Part shown: positions 45,786 to 54,549 of the stretch, piece after piece | Position numbering within the stretch: the first letter of the stretch is position 1 | Layout: every line of letters starts with the position of its first letter | Assembly (NCBI RefSeq): GCF_900101845.1 | Contig: NZ_FNAM01000031.1 | Span: 1 to 64,000 of the forward strand | Length of the DNA stretch: 64,000 nucleotides | Source of the DNA: Sporomusa acidovorans | GTDB lineage: Bacteria > Bacillota > Negativicutes > Sporomusales > Sporomusaceae | Direction of reading: 5' to 3' | Made by a program: the position numbers and the translations under genes | The notes under the pieces: model-generated | Databases searched by the model: none | What the model was told of the DNA's origin: nothing | Seen by the model: only the letters and a program-made list of their open reading frames with translations

Positions 45786-46526
45786 ATGCGCCGTTTCTTT
45801 ATTGATGCACCGCTAAGTGAGCAAATGACCATTACTCATGCCGATGCCAGGCACATGGTTTCTGTACTTCGTTTAGCCGCCGGTACTGCTGTCTGGTTGT
45901 CCGGTCAGGACGGAAAATCAGGCAGGGCTGAAATCGTAACGGCAAGTCCCGAGCGTGTTGAACTTAAATTACTGGAAATTGTTGAAGACATCACTGAACC
46001 GCCGGTTGATGTTTGGTTAGTTCAAGGGCTTGCTAAAGGCGAAAAGATGGATTTTATTATTCAAAAGGCAGTGGAACTGGGGGTAAGGGGTATAATTCCG
46101 GTTGCTACCGAACATATAGTAGTCCGTTATGATATTGCCAAGCAGGCGGAAAAAAAAGTTCGCTGGCAAAGAATTGCCCGTGAAGCTGCGAAACAATGTG
46201 GTAGAAATGCTATTCCGGAGGTTTGCCCGATCACCGATCTAACCAAAGTGCTTGACGATGAAGAGTTCGCTAAAGCCGTTAAAATTATGCTCTATGAGGG
46301 GAAAGCTCCCCTAGGAATTAAAGAGGTACTTGCCGGCAGCGGCGGGAAACAGACCTATCTCCTTTTTATTGGCCCGGAGGGAGGTTTTAGCTCTGCAGAA
46401 GTAGCATTATGCCGGCAACACGACGTAAGCATTGCAACCATGGGGCCGCGCGTTATGCGTACCGAAACAGCTGCTTTAGCAGCATTAACGGCAGTTATGT
46501 ATGAATGCGGTGATTTGGGGGGCTAA
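45786..46526 (+). CDS. rsmE: 16S rRNA (uracil1498-N3)-methyltransferase RsmE
   Basis: A 246-residue SPOUT methyltransferase. The N-terminal PUA-like part (MRRFFIDAPLSEQM...HMVSVLRLAAGT) precedes the trefoil-knot domain with LLFIGPEGGFSSAEV and MGPRVMRTETAALAAL. AAGGAGG is 8 nt before ATG 45786. It starts 13 nt after prmA. Confidence 0.94.
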   Translation: MRRFFIDAPLSEQMTITHADARHMVSVLRLAAGTAVWLSGQDGKSGRAEIVTASPERVELKLLEIVEDITEPPVDVWLVQGLAKGEKMDFIIQKAVELGVRGIIPVATEHIVVRYDIAKQAEKKVRWQRIAREAAKQCGRNAIPEVCPITDLTKVLDDEEFAKAVKIMLYEGKAPLGIKEVLAGSGGKQTYLLFIGPEGGFSSAEVALCRQHDVSIATMGPRVMRTETAALAALTAVMYECGDLGG

Positions 46527-46529
46527 AGG

Positions 46530-47864
46530 ATGATGCCGCAAGTAGCACTTACAACACTTGGCTGCAAAGTAAATCAGTTTGAAACCGAAGTCATGGAAGG
46601 CCTGTTTAAGGCCCGCGGCTATGAGGTAGTAAATTTTGACCAACACGCCGATGTCTATGTAATTAACACTTGTTCGGTAACGAATCTTGGCGAGAAGAAA
46701 TCACGCCAGCTGATTAGACGTGCCAGCAGGCAAAATCCGGAGGCCATTATCGCGGTTGCCGGCTGTTATTCTCAGCTTTCGCCTGATCAAGTTTCACAAA
46801 TTCCCGGTGTTGACGTTATTGTTGGCACACAGGACCGGGCGAAAATTGTCGAACTGGTAGAGGCTGCCGCCGCTAATAACCGCGCCGCTCAGGTAAATGC
46901 GGTGTCTGATATTATGCATGCCAAAGAATTTGAGGATATTCCGTTATTTTCGATGCCCGGACGAAAACGGGCGTTCTTAAAAATCCAGGAAGGATGCACC
47001 AATTTTTGTACATATTGTATTATTCCCTATGCCCGGGGACCTTTACGGTCGCGTTCACTTGCCAGCATTGCCGCGGAAACGGAAAAACTGGTAACTGCAG
47101 GTTTTAGCGAGATTGTATTAACCGGAATTCACCTTGGCGCCTTTGGACACGATTTATCTTCTGATGGATCGGAAATTACACTGGTTGAGGCTGTTGAGAC
47201 AGTGCTCAACGCAGGTGGCGGCCGGCTTATGCGCCTTAGACTGGGTTCGCTGGAATCAATTGAGGTTTCAGATAAATTAGTTGCATTAATGCAAACAGAT
47301 AAACGTTTATGTCCGCATCTTCATTTGCCATTACAAGCAGGTGATGATCGAATTTTAAAGGCGATGAATCGGCATTATACAACGGCTGAGTATCAAGAAC
47401 TAATCCATGGTATAAAGGCCCATGTGCCTGGGATTGCCATTACAACCGATATTATCGTAGGATTTCCCGGTGAAACGGAGGGTATGTTTGAAAACACGCT
47501 GGCTTTTGTAAATAAGATGAATTTTGCCAAAGTCCATATATTTCCTTATTCACGCCGTACCGGCACCCCTGCTGCCAAGTTTTTGGGTCAGGTCTCAGAA
47601 GCAGATAAAAAGAGGCGTGTACTGCGCTTACAGCAATTGGCCGAACGAAAAAGTAGCGAATTTCATCAGTTGTTTTTAGGCCAATATCATGATGTCCTTT
47701 TTGAAACAGCTGAGGCCAGCGGATCTGTTTCTGGTTTAACAAATAACTACCTGCGGGTTCATGCTCCAGGTAACCAAGAATGTGTTGGGAAGATCGCTAC
47801 TGTGAAACTGGAAAGACTTTACCAAGACGGTTTTTGGGGTCAAATATCCGAATATTTTTCCTGA
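46530..47864 (+). CDS. mtaB: tRNA threonylcarbamoyladenosine methylthiotransferase MtaB
   Basis: MtaB adds a methylthio group to t6A37 of tRNA. The 444-residue protein has the UPF0004 domain with cysteines in TTLGCKVNQFE, NTCSVT and AGCYSQ for the auxiliary 4Fe-4S cluster, the radical SAM motif CTNFCTYCIIPYARG and a C-terminal TRAM domain. GCKVNQFE, rather than GCQMN, points to MtaB rather than MiaB or RimO. It begins 3 nt after rsmE; ATG 46533 is an alternative. Confidence 0.93.
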   Translation: MMPQVALTTLGCKVNQFETEVMEGLFKARGYEVVNFDQHADVYVINTCSVTNLGEKKSRQLIRRASRQNPEAIIAVAGCYSQLSPDQVSQIPGVDVIVGTQDRAKIVELVEAAAANNRAAQVNAVSDIMHAKEFEDIPLFSMPGRKRAFLKIQEGCTNFCTYCIIPYARGPLRSRSLASIAAETEKLVTAGFSEIVLTGIHLGAFGHDLSSDGSEITLVEAVETVLNAGGGRLMRLRLGSLESIEVSDKLVALMQTDKRLCPHLHLPLQAGDDRILKAMNRHYTTAEYQELIHGIKAHVPGIAITTDIIVGFPGETEGMFENTLAFVNKMNFAKVHIFPYSRRTGTPAAKFLGQVSEADKKRRVLRLQQLAERKSSEFHQLFLGQYHDVLFETAEASGSVSGLTNNYLRVHAPGNQECVGKIATVKLERLYQDGFWGQISEYFS

Positions 47865-47865
47865 T

Positions 47866-47895
47866 TGATATATTTTCGGCAGGAATTTATATAAT
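47866..47895 (+). promoter_or_regulatory. Promoter of the HIT gene
   Basis: TTGATA (47866-47871) and TATAAT (47890-47895) are 18 bp apart, directly after the mtaB stop. Confidence 0.6.
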
Positions 47896-47953
47896 TAGGC
47901 AGAATATTTTAGAGAGCAAGTGTATATTACTATCTACTGCGGAGGGAATGCCC

Positions 47954-48301
47954 ATGCAGCAAGACTGTATATTTTGTAAAATTGCAGCCAAAACCATTCC
48001 GGTCAATGCCGTGTACGAAGACGAGCAATTAATTGCTTTTCCTGATATAAATCCTGCGGCACCGGTACATCTTTTGGTAATACCTAAGAAGCATATTGCT
48101 AATATTTTGGAAGCCGGTCCTGAAGATACTGCTTTACTTGGGCATATTATGGCGACAATACCTAAGATAGCTGCTATTGCCGGATTAGCGGAGGATGGTT
48201 TCCGCATTGTTATTAATACAAAAGATAATGGAGGACAAACGGTTTATCACCTTCATTTCCACGTATTGGGCGGCAAATTTATGACTTGGCCACCAGGTTA
48301 A
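47954..48301 (+). CDS. HIT family nucleotide-binding hydrolase
   Basis: A 115-residue histidine-triad protein of the Hint branch: CIFCKIAAKTIP at the start with a C-x2-C, and the triad HLHFHVLGG near the end. Such enzymes hydrolyse purine nucleoside phosphoramidates. ATG 47954 (MQQDCIFCKI) has GGAGGG 7 nt upstream; ATG 47948 is too close, and a longer frame from 47780 lies in mtaB. It is followed by the rpsU promoter. Confidence 0.92.
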   Translation: MQQDCIFCKIAAKTIPVNAVYEDEQLIAFPDINPAAPVHLLVIPKKHIANILEAGPEDTALLGHIMATIPKIAAIAGLAEDGFRIVINTKDNGGQTVYHLHFHVLGGKFMTWPPG

Positions 48302-48303
48302 TA

Positions 48304-48333
48304 TTGACAATATTCAGTGTTCTAGTGTATAAT
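48304..48333 (+). promoter_or_regulatory. Promoter of rpsU-yqeY
   Basis: A consensus TTGACA (48304-48309) and TATAAT (48328-48333) are 18 bp apart, the best promoter in this part of the window. Confidence 0.85.
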
Positions 48334-48397
48334 AATTAGGTGTATGTTATTCAAGTACACTTCCTCGTAATGGTTCTAGTGGAGGGAGGGAGATCAG

Positions 48398-48574
48398 ATG
48401 TCTGAAGTAAAAGTAGGCAAAAATGAAACACTTGACAGCGCACTCCGCCGTTTCAAGCGTACTTGCCAAAAAGCCGGGGTTCTTGCAGAAGTTAGAAAAC
48501 GCGAGCATTATGAAAAACCGAGCGTAAAGCGCAAGAAAAAATCCGAAGCAGCGCGTAAACGTAAGTTTAACTAG
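48398..48574 (+). CDS. rpsU: 30S ribosomal protein S21
   Basis: ATG 48398 to TAG 48572-48574 encodes 58 residues: [20 protein letters not shown], then [20 protein letters not shown] and a tail of lysine and arginine ([16 protein letters not shown]). This is a complete S21. GGAGGGAGGGAG stands before the start. The gene is shorter than common length cut-offs. It is cotranscribed with yqeY 18 nt downstream, the standard pair in Bacillota. Confidence 0.97.
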   Translation: MSEVKVGKNETLDSALRRFKRTCQKAGVLAEVRKREHYEKPSVKRKKKSEAARKRKFN

Positions 48575-48592
48575 TTTCGGAGGGTTGATTTA

Positions 48593-49045
48593 ATGTCTCT
48601 TAAAGACAGATTGACAGAAGATATGAAGCAGGCTATGAAGGATAAAGAAGCCGGAAAATTACGGCTTTCTGTCATTCGCATGGTTCGTGCCAATATCAAG
48701 TATGTAGAGATTGACAAGAAAAAAGAGCTTTCTGAAGAAGAAGTTCTGGATGTACTGGCTAAAGAAGTCAAAATGCGCCGGGATTCGATGGAAGAGTTTA
48801 AAAAAGGTAATCGTCCTGATCTAGTGGAGAACCTTGAACAGGAAATCGATATTCTAATGCAATACCTTCCTCAGCAATTAAGTGAGCAAGATGTACGTGC
48901 GCTTGTAGATGAAGCTGTTAAAGAGTCTCAAGCTGCTAGCGCCAAAGATATGGGCAAGGTTATGGCTGTATTGATGCCAAAAGTGAAAGGCCGTGCCGAC
49001 GGTAAAATGGTAAATGCCATTGTGCGCGAGTACTTAAATAAGTAA
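48593..49045 (+). CDS. yqeY: YqeY/GatB-like domain protein
   Basis: A 150-residue protein of the YqeY family, homologous to the tail domain of GatB and thought to bind tRNA. Typical features are the N-terminal helices (MSLKDRLTEDMKQAMKDKEA), MRRDSMEEFKKGNRPDLVE, QYLPQQLSEQDV and the ending KVKGRADGKMVNAIVREYL. GGAGGG lies upstream. Its biological role is not settled; the constant link with rpsU suggests translation. Confidence 0.92.
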   Translation: MSLKDRLTEDMKQAMKDKEAGKLRLSVIRMVRANIKYVEIDKKKELSEEEVLDVLAKEVKMRRDSMEEFKKGNRPDLVENLEQEIDILMQYLPQQLSEQDVRALVDEAVKESQAASAKDMGKVMAVLMPKVKGRADGKMVNAIVREYLNK

Positions 49046-49053
49046 AACTAATT

Positions 49054-49084
49054 GAATCCGGCGTTAAAAGCGCCGGATTTTAGT
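49054..49084 (+). terminator. Terminator of rpsU-yqeY
   Basis: AATCCGGCG (49055-49063) pairs with CGCCGGATT (49071-49079), followed by TTAGTTT. Confidence 0.85.
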
Positions 49085-49144
49085 TTCTCAAAAAGGGGAG
49101 TGTACCACTTGCCAGAAAGAATCTTTATTAGTTTTCGTATAAAA

Positions 49145-49174
49145 AATAAGACAAGCAGAGCTTGTCTTATTTAT
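49145..49174. terminator. Second strong hairpin after yqeY
   Basis: AATAAGACAAGC (49145-49156) pairs perfectly with GCTTGTCTTATT (49160-49171) over an AGA loop, with A-rich sequence before and TTAT after. It could act as a backup terminator on either strand. Confidence 0.65.
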
Positions 49175-49552
49175 AGTTAGTGAAGCAACAATTTTAATGT
49201 GTTGTTAGGCAATTGCTATCAATGTAGTAAGAATATGGTACGTAATTTTACTAAATAGTAGAATGGTTATACGTAGTATCTTGGTTTGAATGTAGTAAAT
49301 CAGTTATTGCCAATAGAGCTGTTACCTATAGAGTGTAAAGAAAACCGTTGCTGCAAAGTAAATGACAAAAAAGCTTCACTCAAACTATATTAAGACAATA
49401 ACATACACTAATCGACATGTCAATAGAAATACTAGAAGTGGGAATTTTCAAACTTTCGACATATTCGTAAGAAAACAGGAATGCCATGACTTATTGGCGA
49501 ATAAACTAATAAGACATTCCTAATCAGATTCTTATAGATTCGAGGTGAGGCT
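49175..49552. other. AT-rich intergenic segment before nfeD
   Basis: I see no gene, RNA or clear promoter. GTAGTA recurs several times (near 49222, 49257 and 49292) but not as a regular array. The nfeD promoter must lie here but is not recognisable. Confidence 0.4.
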
Positions 49553-50860
49553 ATGGGGTACCCCCATATTCATAAAAAACGATTATTGCTTTTACTGTTA
49601 TTTTTCTCATTGTTATTTTTCGGGGATAGACCGGCAGAAGCCGGGGCTGGGCCGGTCATCAGCATTTCTATTAAGGGAGAGATTAATGGCGGACAGGCGG
49701 CTTTAGTCCATAAAGCTATGGCTGATGCCCAGAGCAAACAGGCCCAAGCCATTTTGGTAGAAATTGATACCTTCGGCGGATTGGTTGATTCGGCAGTTAG
49801 CATTCGGGACATGATTACAAGTTCACCTGTGCCGACTATTTGTTATATAAAAAACCGAGCCTGGTCAGCAGGTGCACTTATTGCGATATCTCATAAGTAT
49901 ATCGCCATAGCGCCGGGAGGCAGTATCGGTGCGGCCGAACCCATACCAACAACGGAAAAAACCGTGGCGGCATTAAAAGCCGAATTTGCCGCAACTGCTA
50001 ATCAGACTGGCCGTAATCCCAGAGTGGCCGAAGCCATGGTGGATAAATCTTTAGGTTTCCCGGGTTATGCCGAACCAGGCCAGATATTGGCTCTTACTGA
50101 TTATCAGGCGGAAAAACTGGGGTTTGCCGATACTGTAGCACCGGATCGTGAGGCCGTACTCTCGCATTTCGGTTTAGCCGACAGTCAGGTTGTGGATTAT
50201 ACACTGGGGTGGCCGGAAAAAGCAGCAGGTTGGCTGACAGACCCGACAGTGAAATCATTTTTAATATCAATTATTTTTTTGGCCGTATTGGCAGAAATCA
50301 AAACCGCTGGTTTAGGAGTGGCTGCTTTAATCGGTTTGCTAGCCGCGGCATTGTTTTTTGGCAGTCAATGGATTACCGGTATTGCCGGATGGCTGGAGAT
50401 TCTTCTGTTTTTTGGCGGTATTGGTTTGATCATTTTGGAACTGTATACGCCGGGACTTGGAATATTGGGAATAAGCGGCGTTGTTGCAATTTTTGCCAGC
50501 TTATTTCTCACGTTAGGTGCAAATGCTGCTGCTGTTAATCTGCTGGCTATTAGCTTGCTTGCAGCAATTATCGTGTTTTTAGTATTAGTAAAACGTTTGC
50601 CGTCAAGCAAATTGTGGTCACGGCTGGTTCTAAAAGAAACTGAGACCACAAGTGCTGGGTTTACAAGCAGTCTTGATTATCGCATATACCTTGACAAGAC
50701 AGGAATTACCCCGACAGGTCTTAGACCAGCCGGAACAATGATTATTGACGGAACTCAATTGAACGTAGTTTCTGAAGGGCAGTTTGTGGAGCCTAATCAA
50801 TTGGTAAAGGTGGTGAGTATAGCAGGAAACCGTATTGTTGTAAGAAAAGTCAATTCCTAA
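49553..50860 (+). CDS. NfeD family membrane serine protease (long form)
   Basis: A 435-residue membrane protein. After a signal sequence, a ClpP-like protease domain ([20 protein letters not shown]; catalytic Ser in [11 protein letters not shown]; probable Lys in [10 protein letters not shown]) is followed by four or five membrane helices (about 235-355) and a C-terminal OB-fold NfeD domain ([20 protein letters not shown]). This 'NfeD1b' type cleaves membrane proteins of the stomatin/flotillin group. The next gene is floA, the usual partner. The ATG lies in GAGGTGAGGCTATG. Confidence 0.92.
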   Translation: MGYPHIHKKRLLLLLLFFSLLFFGDRPAEAGAGPVISISIKGEINGGQAALVHKAMADAQSKQAQAILVEIDTFGGLVDSAVSIRDMITSSPVPTICYIKNRAWSAGALIAISHKYIAIAPGGSIGAAEPIPTTEKTVAALKAEFAATANQTGRNPRVAEAMVDKSLGFPGYAEPGQILALTDYQAEKLGFADTVAPDREAVLSHFGLADSQVVDYTLGWPEKAAGWLTDPTVKSFLISIIFLAVLAEIKTAGLGVAALIGLLAAALFFGSQWITGIAGWLEILLFFGGIGLIILELYTPGLGILGISGVVAIFASLFLTLGANAAAVNLLAISLLAAIIVFLVLVKRLPSSKLWSRLVLKETETTSAGFTSSLDYRIYLDKTGITPTGLRPAGTMIIDGTQLNVVSEGQFVEPNQLVKVVSIAGNRIVVRKVNS

Positions 50861-50882
50861 ATTTATAAGGGAGGTAAATATA

Positions 50883-51887
50883 TTGTCCACTTTAATCGGT
50901 AGTGCTTTCTTTATTATTCTTGTCATTGTTGCGATTAGCATCTTCTTACATTTTGTGCCTTTGGGTTTATGGATTTCAGCTTTAGCTGCCGGTGTTAATG
51001 TCGGTATTTTTACTCTTGTCGGCATGCGCCTCAGACGAGTACCGCCCAGTAAAATTGTACTTCCTTTGATCAAGGCTAACAAAGCTGGCCTTAGTGTAAA
51101 CGTTAATCAGTTAGAGGCGCATTATTTGGCCGGCGGTGATGTTGATAAGGTAATTGATGCGCTAATTGCCGCGCATCGGGCTGAAATACCCTTGTCGTTT
51201 GAGCGTTCCGCAGCGATTGATTTAGCTGGTCGAAATGTGCTTGAAGCTGTTCAGATGAGTGTTAACCCTAAAGTCATAGAAACTCCATTTGTGTCAGCTG
51301 TGTCTAAAAATGGTATTGAACTCAAGGTCAAAGCACGGGTTACGGTAAGAGCTAATATTGACCGGCTGGTAGGGGGAGCAGGCGAAGCCACTATTTTAGC
51401 CCGTGTTGGTGAGGGTATTGTTACAACAGTTGGCTCAACGGATGACCACAAAGAAGTATTGGCAAATCCGGATGATATTTCGCGCACGGTATTAACTAAA
51501 GGATTGGATTCCGGTACTGCGTTTGAAATTCTCTCTATTGATATTGCTGATGTTGATGTTGGACGCAATATCGGTGCAGAACTGATGACCGACCAGGCGG
51601 AAGCTGAAAAACGCATTGCGCAGGCCAAAGCTGAAGAACGGCGGGCGATGGCGGTAGCTCAGGAACAGGAAATGCGTGCTTATACACAGGAAATGCAGGC
51701 GAAAGTAGTAGAGGCGCAGGCTGATGTGCCGAAAGCACTTGCCGTTGCGCTTAAGGAAGGACGAATTGGCGTGATGGACTATTATAATATGAATAATGTG
51801 CTGGCCGATACGCAAATGCGTGAAACCATTGCCAAGGCCGGTCCGGTAGATTCCGTCCCGGTGAAAACAGATGAACCCAAGAAGTAG
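50883..51887 (+). CDS. floA: Flotillin-like protein FloA
   Basis: A 334-residue membrane scaffold protein. One N-terminal hydrophobic hairpin ([20 protein letters not shown] and the next segment) anchors it. The SPFH part includes [16 protein letters not shown] and [20 protein letters not shown], and a coiled-coil of EA repeats ([19 protein letters not shown]) follows. It organises membrane microdomains. The start is TTG 50883 with AGGGAGG 8 nt upstream. It is coupled in an operon with nfeD (22 nt upstream) and the unknown gene downstream. Confidence 0.94.
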   Translation: MSTLIGSAFFIILVIVAISIFLHFVPLGLWISALAAGVNVGIFTLVGMRLRRVPPSKIVLPLIKANKAGLSVNVNQLEAHYLAGGDVDKVIDALIAAHRAEIPLSFERSAAIDLAGRNVLEAVQMSVNPKVIETPFVSAVSKNGIELKVKARVTVRANIDRLVGGAGEATILARVGEGIVTTVGSTDDHKEVLANPDDISRTVLTKGLDSGTAFEILSIDIADVDVGRNIGAELMTDQAEAEKRIAQAKAEERRAMAVAQEQEMRAYTQEMQAKVVEAQADVPKALAVALKEGRIGVMDYYNMNNVLADTQMRETIAKAGPVDSVPVKTDEPKK

Positions 51888-51899
51888 GCAGGTGAGACT

Positions 51900-52286
51900 A
51901 TGGATTCACTAATTCCACTGCTTTTAATGTTGCTTTTGTATCTTGTTCCTGAATTATTAAAACGGCGAAAAGAACCAAAAAAATATGAATATCCGGATAT
52001 TCCTGACAAAATACCGCAACCGGTGGGAATGCAGTCGACTAAAAATGAACCGAAGCCGGTCGCAGAACCTATTATGGATTTTTCTGCAGATGCTTCCAAC
52101 AACTGGAATATTGCTCAAAAACAAGCTGTTGTGATGCCGGCTCCGGTAGCTATACCGCAAACGACAGAACCAGTTTCCCCGTGGCAAGGCAAACTTTCTT
52201 GGCAAATGGTGCAAAATGGTTTGATTTTTTCGGAAATCATTCAACCGCCTCGCGCGTATCGTCCAATTTGGCGGCACCGTAAATAG
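51900..52286 (+). CDS. Unknown membrane-anchored proline-rich protein in the floA operon
   Basis: A 128-residue protein. One hydrophobic helix at the very start (LIPLLLMLLLYLVPELLKRR) is followed by a basic stop and a low-complexity linker with PDIPDKIPQPVGM and many prolines, and a conserved-looking C-terminus (WQMVQNGLIFSEIIQPPRAY). I recognise no family. It starts 12 nt after floA and precedes a terminator, so it is the third gene of the operon and may be a small partner of the flotillin/NfeD system. That role is inference. Confidence 0.7.
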   Translation: MDSLIPLLLMLLLYLVPELLKRRKEPKKYEYPDIPDKIPQPVGMQSTKNEPKPVAEPIMDFSADASNNWNIAQKQAVVMPAPVAIPQTTEPVSPWQGKLSWQMVQNGLIFSEIIQPPRAYRPIWRHRK

Positions 52287-52296
52287 GCAACATGAA

Positions 52297-52345
52297 ACAA
52301 GGCCTCAACCTTCGTAGCGAACAAAGGTTGAGGCCTTGACTTGTC
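52297..52345 (+). terminator. Terminator of the nfeD-floA operon
   Basis: AAGGCCTCAACCTT (52299-52312) pairs perfectly with AAGGTTGAGGCCTT (52324-52337). Only GACTTGTCT follows, so the U-tract is poor, but the 14-bp stem is very stable. Confidence 0.7.
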
Positions 52346-52613
52346 TAGAAAAGCCGTCTGGAGATTAGCGGAACCAGAAAAACAGAATAGGATAAAATTT
52401 TAAGTCGCCTGTCACTTTTTTTATAATCTGGCAAATATTTTCTTCATTATATCACAAATATACGGATAACTGAAAGTCGAGCATCGAACGGCAGTAATTA
52501 TGCCGATATGGAATTTTGTTTTGCTTTTGCCGGGCAAAAATCCCCTGTTTTATTTTTTTGTTTTGGCACAAACTAATTTTGCAAGTAAATTATCAATCAA
52601 GGGGGCAAAACAT
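52346..52613. other. Intergenic segment before the HerA-like gene
   Basis: No gene is seen. TATAAT at 52422-52427 is a possible -10 without a good -35. An in-frame extension of the downstream gene back to 52500 codes for hydrophobic residues but has no ribosome binding site. Confidence 0.4.
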
Positions 52614-54203
52614 ATGTCGGATTATAAAGGCCGCCTTACTTACGCAAAAGGCACTTATATGGAATTTGTCGTTGCTCCTAATCAGGATGTTGATTTTGGT
52701 GATATTTTAGTTGTTGAAGGAAAAAATCATGACAAGTTTTATATCCGGGCTTATGATTTCAAAATTAAATCACGGTGGTCTGGCATGAATGGTGTAAGCT
52801 ATTTAATGAGCAAACTGGATGAAAACGGACAAGTTGCCAATCAGGAAGAACTTGACTTCTATTTAGGCGGCAATCACACTGTGAAAATTGGAATTGCCGA
52901 ACAACTTTGTTATGTTAATGCCGAAGGACAGTTATTCAATCCTAAAACTTGTCCTGATTTCTTTTGTGAAGTCCGTGGATTGGCGAGCGATGATACAGCC
53001 TTACTCGAAGAGATGAAAGGGGATTTAGAGATTGGTTATTTAAAAAGTGGCCGTGAAGTTCTTAAACTACCTGTCGGCATATTTGGATCAAAGGCCATTA
53101 CCGAGCACATTGGAATTTTTGGCACAACTGGGTCGGGAAAGAGTAATTTGGTAAAAGTACTTTCCAGTTCGATTATTGACAGCAAAAATTACGGGCTGCT
53201 CATTTTTGACGTGCATAACGAGTATTACCGCGATCTGTCACTCCATCCCAAAGTTAATGAGCGGTTAGTGGTTTATAATACAAATCCGGAAATTTCAAGG
53301 AAAAATGTGAATAGACTCGCATTAAACTATAATGAAGTCGAACCGGAAGATATTACCGCTTGTGCAACGTTTACTGAACCGCAGCTTGATGCAATTTATA
53401 AATTGTCATCTGTTTGGCAGGACCAATGGATGGATTATATTTTAAAATATGATACTGCCGATATTATTGAGGAGATTGCCGGCTGTACCGGCCAAAAATT
53501 TCAATCGCGTACAATTAGCAAAATAAAAAGCATTTGCTGGAATCTTGAACAAGAGTTAAATATAAAAGAAGAGACAGGAAACGTAAAGGATTTGACGGCT
53601 GTTGAGCAAATGCTTACAGAGTTGGAACAGGGAAAAGTAGTATTGATTGAATTAAAAAATATTTCTCCCATAGGCGAGCAAGCGCTGTCTACCTTATTGT
53701 CAAAAAAACTGTTGATGCATTACGCTAACAAATCTGAACTTGAACGTTCTAAAGTCAAGCCTGTTTTGATTGTACTCGAAGAAGCTCACCGTTTTCTGGG
53801 AAAGAAAGAGCAAAGCACGCAAAATGTTTTTGCCAGGCTAGTCAGTGAAGCCAGAAAATTTAATATCGGCCTATGTGTTGTTGACCAGCAGCCTCGCTTA
53901 CTGGCCGATAAAGTATTATCCCAACTAAACACTCTCTTTATTTTAGGATTGGCATCTAAGGCAGATAGAGGCAAACTTGAGGCAATGTGCCGTAAGGATA
54001 TTTTGCAGCAGCGCAATGAAATCAAAAACCTTGACTGTGGTGAAATGATTGTAGCCACAAACTATATGCGCTTTGCGGCACCGGTCAAAGTGCACAAATT
54101 TGATGAATATCTAGCCAGAACGTATGGAAATAGTCCCGCCTTGCAGGGTAGTTTAATGCAAATGCAACAGTCAGGTGCATTTGCGAATATAAATATATCG
54201 TAA
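52614..54203 (+). CDS. HerA/DUF87-type ATPase
   Basis: A 529-residue hexameric-type ATPase of the FtsK-HerA superfamily. An N-terminal beta-barrel (HAS-barrel-like, about 1-140) precedes Walker A GTTGSGKSNLVK (170-181), a central region with FDVHNEYYRD, Walker B VLIVLEEAHRFLGKKE (about 384-399) and the arginine-finger region FARLVSEARKFNIGLCVVDQ. HerA proteins translocate DNA, usually with the nuclease NurA in end resection or in defence islands. No nurA or other nuclease is adjacent. AAGGGGGC lies before ATG 52614. It stands alone between floA and yqfC. Confidence 0.85.
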   Translation: MSDYKGRLTYAKGTYMEFVVAPNQDVDFGDILVVEGKNHDKFYIRAYDFKIKSRWSGMNGVSYLMSKLDENGQVANQEELDFYLGGNHTVKIGIAEQLCYVNAEGQLFNPKTCPDFFCEVRGLASDDTALLEEMKGDLEIGYLKSGREVLKLPVGIFGSKAITEHIGIFGTTGSGKSNLVKVLSSSIIDSKNYGLLIFDVHNEYYRDLSLHPKVNERLVVYNTNPEISRKNVNRLALNYNEVEPEDITACATFTEPQLDAIYKLSSVWQDQWMDYILKYDTADIIEEIAGCTGQKFQSRTISKIKSICWNLEQELNIKEETGNVKDLTAVEQMLTELEQGKVVLIELKNISPIGEQALSTLLSKKLLMHYANKSELERSKVKPVLIVLEEAHRFLGKKEQSTQNVFARLVSEARKFNIGLCVVDQQPRLLADKVLSQLNTLFILGLASKADRGKLEAMCRKDILQQRNEIKNLDCGEMIVATNYMRFAAPVKVHKFDEYLARTYGNSPALQGSLMQMQQSGAFANINIS

Positions 54204-54273
54204 GGGAATTCCCTTCTTATGTACTAATTAGCCTAGGAAGAGGCATACATTTGTATATGAGGGGGGATTTTTC

Positions 54274-54549
54274 ATGCTGCGCCGTAAAGGAAATTTGCAG
54301 TCATTGGCAGGCTTATTAGATATTCCGCAAGATATTGTAATGGATTTGCCGCGCATTACAATGCTTGGCAATAAGCAATTGTTGGTTGAAAATCACAAAG
54401 GAATTATTGAATATACCCCTTCGCTTGTTCGTATTAAACTTAGCCAGGGTGAATTAATGATCTATGGTGAAGCACTGACATTAGGAAACTTGCAGTCCGA
54501 ACAAATCCTGGTTGAAGGCGTCGTGCAGGAGGTTAAGTATGATATTTAA
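54274..54549 (+). CDS. yqfC: Sporulation protein YqfC
   Basis: A 91-residue protein of the YabP/YqfC family: LAGLLDIPQDIVMDLPRITM, then LLVENHKGIIEYTPSLVRIK and LMIYGEALTLGNLQSEQILV. In B. subtilis yqfC and yqfD are sigma-E dependent and required for normal sporulation. GAGGGGGG precedes the ATG. It overlaps yqfD by 11 nt. Confidence 0.93.
   Translation: MLRRKGNLQSLAGLLDIPQDIVMDLPRITMLGNKQLLVENHKGIIEYTPSLVRIKLSQGELMIYGEALTLGNLQSEQILVEGVVQEVKYDI

Noticed and set aside
47780..47953. N-terminal extension of the HIT protein into mtaB
   Set aside because: Frame overlap only; GGAGGG fits ATG 47954 and the family starts with CIFCKI.
49100..49180. Possible 23-codon ORF (TTG near 49110) running through a hairpin
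   Set aside because: The coding part is mostly the terminator stem itself; more likely chance.
52500..52613. N-terminal extension of the HerA-like gene
   Set aside because: The extension has no ribosome binding site, while AAGGGGGC fits ATG 52614; the extra residues look like translated AT-rich spacer.
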